Part shown: positions 61,656 through 64,000 of the stretch, in pieces
How the letters are laid out: the number at the start of each line of letters is the position of its first letter
Numbering within the stretch: position 1 is the stretch's first letter
Notes under the pieces: model-generated
Database searches by the model: none
Told to the model about the DNA's origin: nothing
The model's input: the letters and a program-made list of their open reading frames with translations, nothing else
Translations under genes and position numbers: made by a program
Assembly: GCA_017883385.1 (NCBI GenBank)
Contig: JADGNQ010000015.1
Span: forward strand, 1 to 64,000
Reading direction: 5' to 3'
Source of the DNA: Candidatus Sulfotelmatobacter sp.
Lineage (GTDB): Bacteria; Acidobacteriota; Terriglobia; Terriglobales; Acidobacteriaceae
Length of the DNA: 64,000 bases

Positions 61656-62150
61656 CTATTTCGCTGGCCGCAATTTGGTTGCTTCGGTAGGCAAAATGCA
61701 GGCTTGCGCGGAGTCTTTGAGCGCGTGGTCCAGTTGTCTTCCAAGATGCGCGAGTTCTTCTTGATTCATTAATTCCTGCAGGCGTTCAAAGAGCTGGCGC
61801 TCCTCTTTACGGATGTGAGCGGCAAACCGCTGTGCGGCCGCCGCCAACTCCGTTGCGGACATGTTGTGGTCTTCTGCCTTGGCGAACCTCTCGCGCAGGT
61901 CGACATGATCGGCCAACAGTCCCTCGACCAGCGGGACCAACTCCTTAAACCGGCGCGCCACCGGGAACAGTGCCTGCTCTTCCGCGGCGAAATGAATCCC
62001 GATCTCAGTTTGGAAGAGTTGCGTGATCTCCGTTTGCCATGCGGCGAGATCGGAGCCGGGGATCGGAGTTGCGCGATCAATCCGCACGCACAGCGCCAAG
62101 GCATGTTGGTGCTGGTGCGAGAGCGGGATCAGGTTCTTGTCACGCAGCAT
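61656..62150 (-). CDS. Hemerythrin HHE-domain protein
   Basis: A 164-residue cytoplasmic four-helix-bundle protein. Metal-ligand candidates are spread in the expected order: HQHQHAL near residue 12-16, HFAAEEQALFP, LLADHVDLRERF and HIRKEERQLFERL. This is the HHE pattern (H-HxxxE-H-HxxxE) of oxygen- or NO-binding and iron-homeostasis proteins. The ATG at 62150 with AGGGGC upstream is preferred. It follows the HAD phosphatase on the same strand after 37 bp, so they probably form an operon. Confidence 0.88.
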   Translation of the reverse strand: MLRDKNLIPLSHQHQHALALCVRIDRATPIPGSDLAAWQTEITQLFQTEIGIHFAAEEQALFPVARRFKELVPLVEGLLADHVDLRERFAKAEDHNMSATELAAAAQRFAAHIRKEERQLFERLQELMNQEELAHLGRQLDHALKDSAQACILPTEATKLRPAK

Positions 62151-62187
62151 GCGTTGTGCCCCTATTCGTCCGCGCACGCGAGGGTTT

Positions 62188-63021
62188 TCAGGCGGCGCCC
62201 TCGGTCTCAGACGGTTCGCCGGCAGCGGCGCGCAGGGTGAGCCAGTCGGTGCGCACGCGTTCCCACTCTTGAATCAACATACCATTCGCCTCAAAGAAAC
62301 TCCGGATGCGGTAGCGCTCCCATCCGGCGACTTCCTCGAGAATCGGCGCCAGCACGGCAAGAGCGCTGCTGCTGAGCACCGTGCGTTTCGCGATCTGTGA
62401 GACGCCCGGCGACTCAGAGACGGCAATCGTGAGGCCGTCGCGCGCGTTGATGTGCAGCATGACGTGGATGTCGGAACTGCCGTCGCCGGTGTAGATGACA
62501 TGATCTGGACCGGAGTTCTCCTTTTCGAGCAGCCGATCAAGAACTGCGACCTTGCCATAGCCCGCAGTGGCGCGGACGATCGTGTCAATCTCGCCCGACG
62601 GTTTGTAGCGAAACTCCGTGCCGAAGATGTGATCGGGCGGAACGATGTCCTCGAGCGCAGAAAGGATCACCTCGACCGGAGCGGCTGAGAGAACATAGAA
62701 ATCGAACTCGTGTCCGTCGATGCCGCCCTTCAGAATCTGGTACAGCAGCTTGATCTCGCCCTTCAGGCGGATGCGTTTTCCCACCTCGCGAAGGTGCTCT
62801 TTTCGGACTTTGGCCTTGAACTCCGGATCATGCAGCAGCAGGTAGGCAATCTCAGCGCCCTGCTGTACGAGGTTGATCTTCGCCATTCCCTTGGCCTTGC
62901 GCTCGAATTCCTCAGTAGGGATGCCCACGAGCTCGGCCAGCACGTAGCCGGAATCGTTGAAGGTAAGCGTCTGGTCAAAGTCGCTCGCGAAAATGTAACG
63001 TCTCAAAGGCTTGTCTGCCAT
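62188..63021 (-). CDS. HAD-superfamily phosphatase (SerB-like)
   Basis: A 277-residue cytoplasmic hydrolase. HAD motif I is [10 protein letters not shown] with nucleophile Asp14 and general acid Asp16, motif II YVLSAAP, and motif [14 protein letters not shown] with the metal-binding acids. The helical cap between motifs I and II (about 25-105) is of the C1 type seen in phosphoserine phosphatase-like enzymes. The last 60 residues (from [20 protein letters not shown]) are an extension not found in SerB. Substrate unknown. It leads a two-gene operon with hemerythrin. Confidence 0.85.
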   Translation of the reverse strand: MADKPLRRYIFASDFDQTLTFNDSGYVLAELVGIPTEEFERKAKGMAKINLVQQGAEIAYLLLHDPEFKAKVRKEHLREVGKRIRLKGEIKLLYQILKGGIDGHEFDFYVLSAAPVEVILSALEDIVPPDHIFGTEFRYKPSGEIDTIVRATAGYGKVAVLDRLLEKENSGPDHVIYTGDGSSDIHVMLHINARDGLTIAVSESPGVSQIAKRTVLSSSALAVLAPILEEVAGWERYRIRSFFEANGMLIQEWERVRTDWLTLRAAAGEPSETEGAA

Positions 63022-63385
63022 ATAGCTATTCGATTCGCACTACCGTCCGACGCCCCATAAAAAGAATCGATTGCGATTATATGCTTGCCCGGTTAACTCG
63101 TTGTGAACAAAGCCTCGAGTTTTCTTACACTCGTAGATCTCGATCCATCGAACGCTTAGAACAACGAGGACCACAAAGGACACGAAGTTGCACGAAGGAA
63201 AACACAAGCTGGGGGCACAAGCTGTTGGAGCGCGCCTTTACTAAATTCGTAGGCGCGTCCAAAATAGAAAGTTCAGCAACGGAAGTCCGGTTCGCGATGG
63301 CCATCCTGTATGGTTGAGCTAGCCCAACTGGAGTTTCCGGCAGGTCGAAACGAGCCGGCAGGTCGAAACGAGAAAGAGGAGCCTC
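63022..63385. other. Intergenic region with a weak CACAGAG-type repeat half
   Basis: 364 bp between the divergent HAD gene and the small protein. It contains ACCACAAAGGACACGAAG near 63170-63187, a degenerate single arm of the repeat seen at 43250-43329. A tandem duplication CAGGTCGAAACGAG occurs twice near 63341-63370, just before the ribosome binding site of the next gene. No gene recognised. Confidence 0.6.
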
Positions 63386-63577
63386 ATGGTGGTAGCAACT
63401 GGTGAACTGATCCGGGCAATGAATTACGTGGACGACATCACCGCAACCTTGCGCCGGATGTGCCTCTACATACCCAGCATGAACACGGAGGAGCGGAAGC
63501 GATTGACAGAATATCTGCGCGTGGCGCGCAGCGCCGTCGATGCGGCGATCGCGGATTTGGAAAAGGCGGACAAATAG
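63386..63577 (+). CDS. Small conserved-looking helical protein
   Basis: A 63-residue protein with a strong GAGGAG 5 nt before its ATG, so it is very probably translated. It is predicted mostly helical (ELIRAMNYVDDITATLRRMC, EERKRLTEYLRVARSAVDAA) with an amphipathic pattern and no signal or membrane helix. No family recognised. It ends directly before the GTG of the 3-hydroxyacyl-CoA dehydrogenase gene, so the two are cotranscribed and probably translationally coupled. Confidence 0.75.
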   Translation: MVVATGELIRAMNYVDDITATLRRMCLYIPSMNTEERKRLTEYLRVARSAVDAAIADLEKADK

Positions 63578-64000
63578 GTGGGCGGCGTCCACACGATTGC
63601 TGTGATCGGCGCCGGCACCATGGGGCGCGGCATAGCACACGCAGCGGCGTTGGGCGGTTATCGCACCATCCTCGAAGATCTGCTGCCCGGAACTCTGCGC
63701 AAGGCCGAGACCGAAATCCGTGCCAATCTCGATAAGGCCGTGGAACTGGGTAAGGTCACCGCGCCCGATGCGGATTCCGCATTCCAGCGACTGGAATACG
63801 CGGGTTCGGTCGAGGAGGCCGCGCGCGAAGCCGACCTAGTCATTGAAGCGGTTCCGGAAGAGATGGAGTCGAAGATCGAGATCTTCACTCTGCTCGACAA
63901 AATCTGCCGGCCCACGACGATGCTGGCGTCGAATACGTCGTCACTCAGCGTTACCGAGATTGCCAGCGTAACCTACCGCGCGAAGAAGTGCGTGGGTATG
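63578..64000 (+). CDS. 3-hydroxyacyl-CoA dehydrogenase, N-terminal part (runs off the window)
   Basis: 141 codons are visible from a GTG that abuts the preceding stop codon. The Rossmann NAD-binding motif is VIGAGTMGRGIAHAAALGGY, followed by LEDLLPGTLRKAE, the typical LVIEAVPEEMESKIEIFTLL and the active-site region ASNTSSLSVTEIAS, where Ser and Asn contact the substrate. This is the short fatty-acid or butanoyl-type enzyme that oxidises (S)-3-hydroxyacyl-CoA. The catalytic His-Glu pair lies partly beyond the end. Beta-oxidation or 3-hydroxybutyryl-CoA metabolism is expected. Confidence 0.9.
   Translation, partial: MGGVHTIAVIGAGTMGRGIAHAAALGGYRTILEDLLPGTLRKAETEIRANLDKAVELGKVTAPDADSAFQRLEYAGSVEEAAREADLVIEAVPEEMESKIEIFTLLDKICRPTTMLASNTSSLSVTEIASVTYRAKKCVGM

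Noticed and set aside
1-64000. CRISPR arrays, rRNA genes, intact insertion sequences, prophage genes, known riboswitches
   Set aside because: None was found: no regularly spaced direct repeats, no transposase frames, and no conserved rRNA or riboswitch cores recognised by eye. A covariance-model scan was not possible.

Overview
The window is about 64 kb of one moderately GC-rich bacterial chromosome and looks like Acidobacteriota (class Terriglobia or a near relative). That placement is an inference from gene content: an Oar-type TonB-dependent receptor with an N-terminal carboxypeptidase-regulatory domain, five secreted VCBS/FG-GAP proteins of the CRTAC1 (ASPIC/UnbV) type, several ThuA-domain proteins, a GH116 glycosidase, an SP-family sugar porter beside ROK regulators, and dispersed palindromic repeats that translate as CHPERSEG. 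There is no rRNA, no CRISPR array, no intact insertion sequence and no phage module.

Layout. (1) 1-0.3 kb: the 3' end of a tRNA gene with a frameshifted tyrosine-recombinase remnant directly against it. (2) 0.4-11.3 kb: a secreted protein of unknown function, then an apparent operon on the minus strand (TonB receptor, TPR protein, Tat-exported CRTAC1 protein). It is divergent from a GntR/HutC regulator, and both promoter regions carry a near-identical palindromic motif. A second CRTAC1 gene follows. (3) 11.5-16.2 kb: two small proteins and a 1285-residue hybrid histidine kinase (MASE1-PAS-PAS-HisKA-HATPase-REC-REC-HPt). (4) 16.5-29.2 kb: a carbohydrate island with an SIS-domain sugar isomerase, an MFS sugar porter, two ROK regulators, three ThuA-domain proteins (one fused to a YVTN propeller), a tandem thioredoxin protein and a GH116 beta-glucosidase. 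(5) 29.4-34.1 kb: cytochrome P460, an alpha/beta hydrolase with a clear terminator, an FMN-binding oxidase-like protein, an alpha/beta-hydrolase remnant, a SpoIIE-type phosphatase, a histone-tail-like protein and a PilZ protein. (6) 34.1-51.5 kb: a CRTAC1 protein, a second sugar porter, rhodanese, RsuA/RluB-type pseudouridine synthase, amidase, and a three-gene operon (pentaheme cytochrome-TPR, CRTAC1, TPR-CRTAC1), then an APC permease, an AraC regulator and a VOC protein. (7) 51.8-64 kb: GH2 glycosidase, PpiD/SurA-like foldase, MalQ, an ABC ATPase with a double permease, hemerythrin, a HAD phosphatase, a small protein and the start of a 3-hydroxyacyl-CoA dehydrogenase.

How the genes may work together. 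The 16.5-29.2 kb block reads as uptake, regulation and breakdown of a glycoside: secreted GH116 and ThuA proteins outside the cytoplasm, porter in the membrane, SIS isomerase inside. The two operons that pair TPR with CRTAC1 proteins look like cell-envelope assemblies, one with a TonB receptor and one with a multiheme cytochrome.

Most unusual observation. All three genes of the 40.3-48.7 kb operon contain a different dispersed palindromic repeat inside the reading frame: one forms a C-terminal tail, one supplies the hydrophobic core of a signal peptide, and one sits as an in-frame insertion inside a large exported protein.
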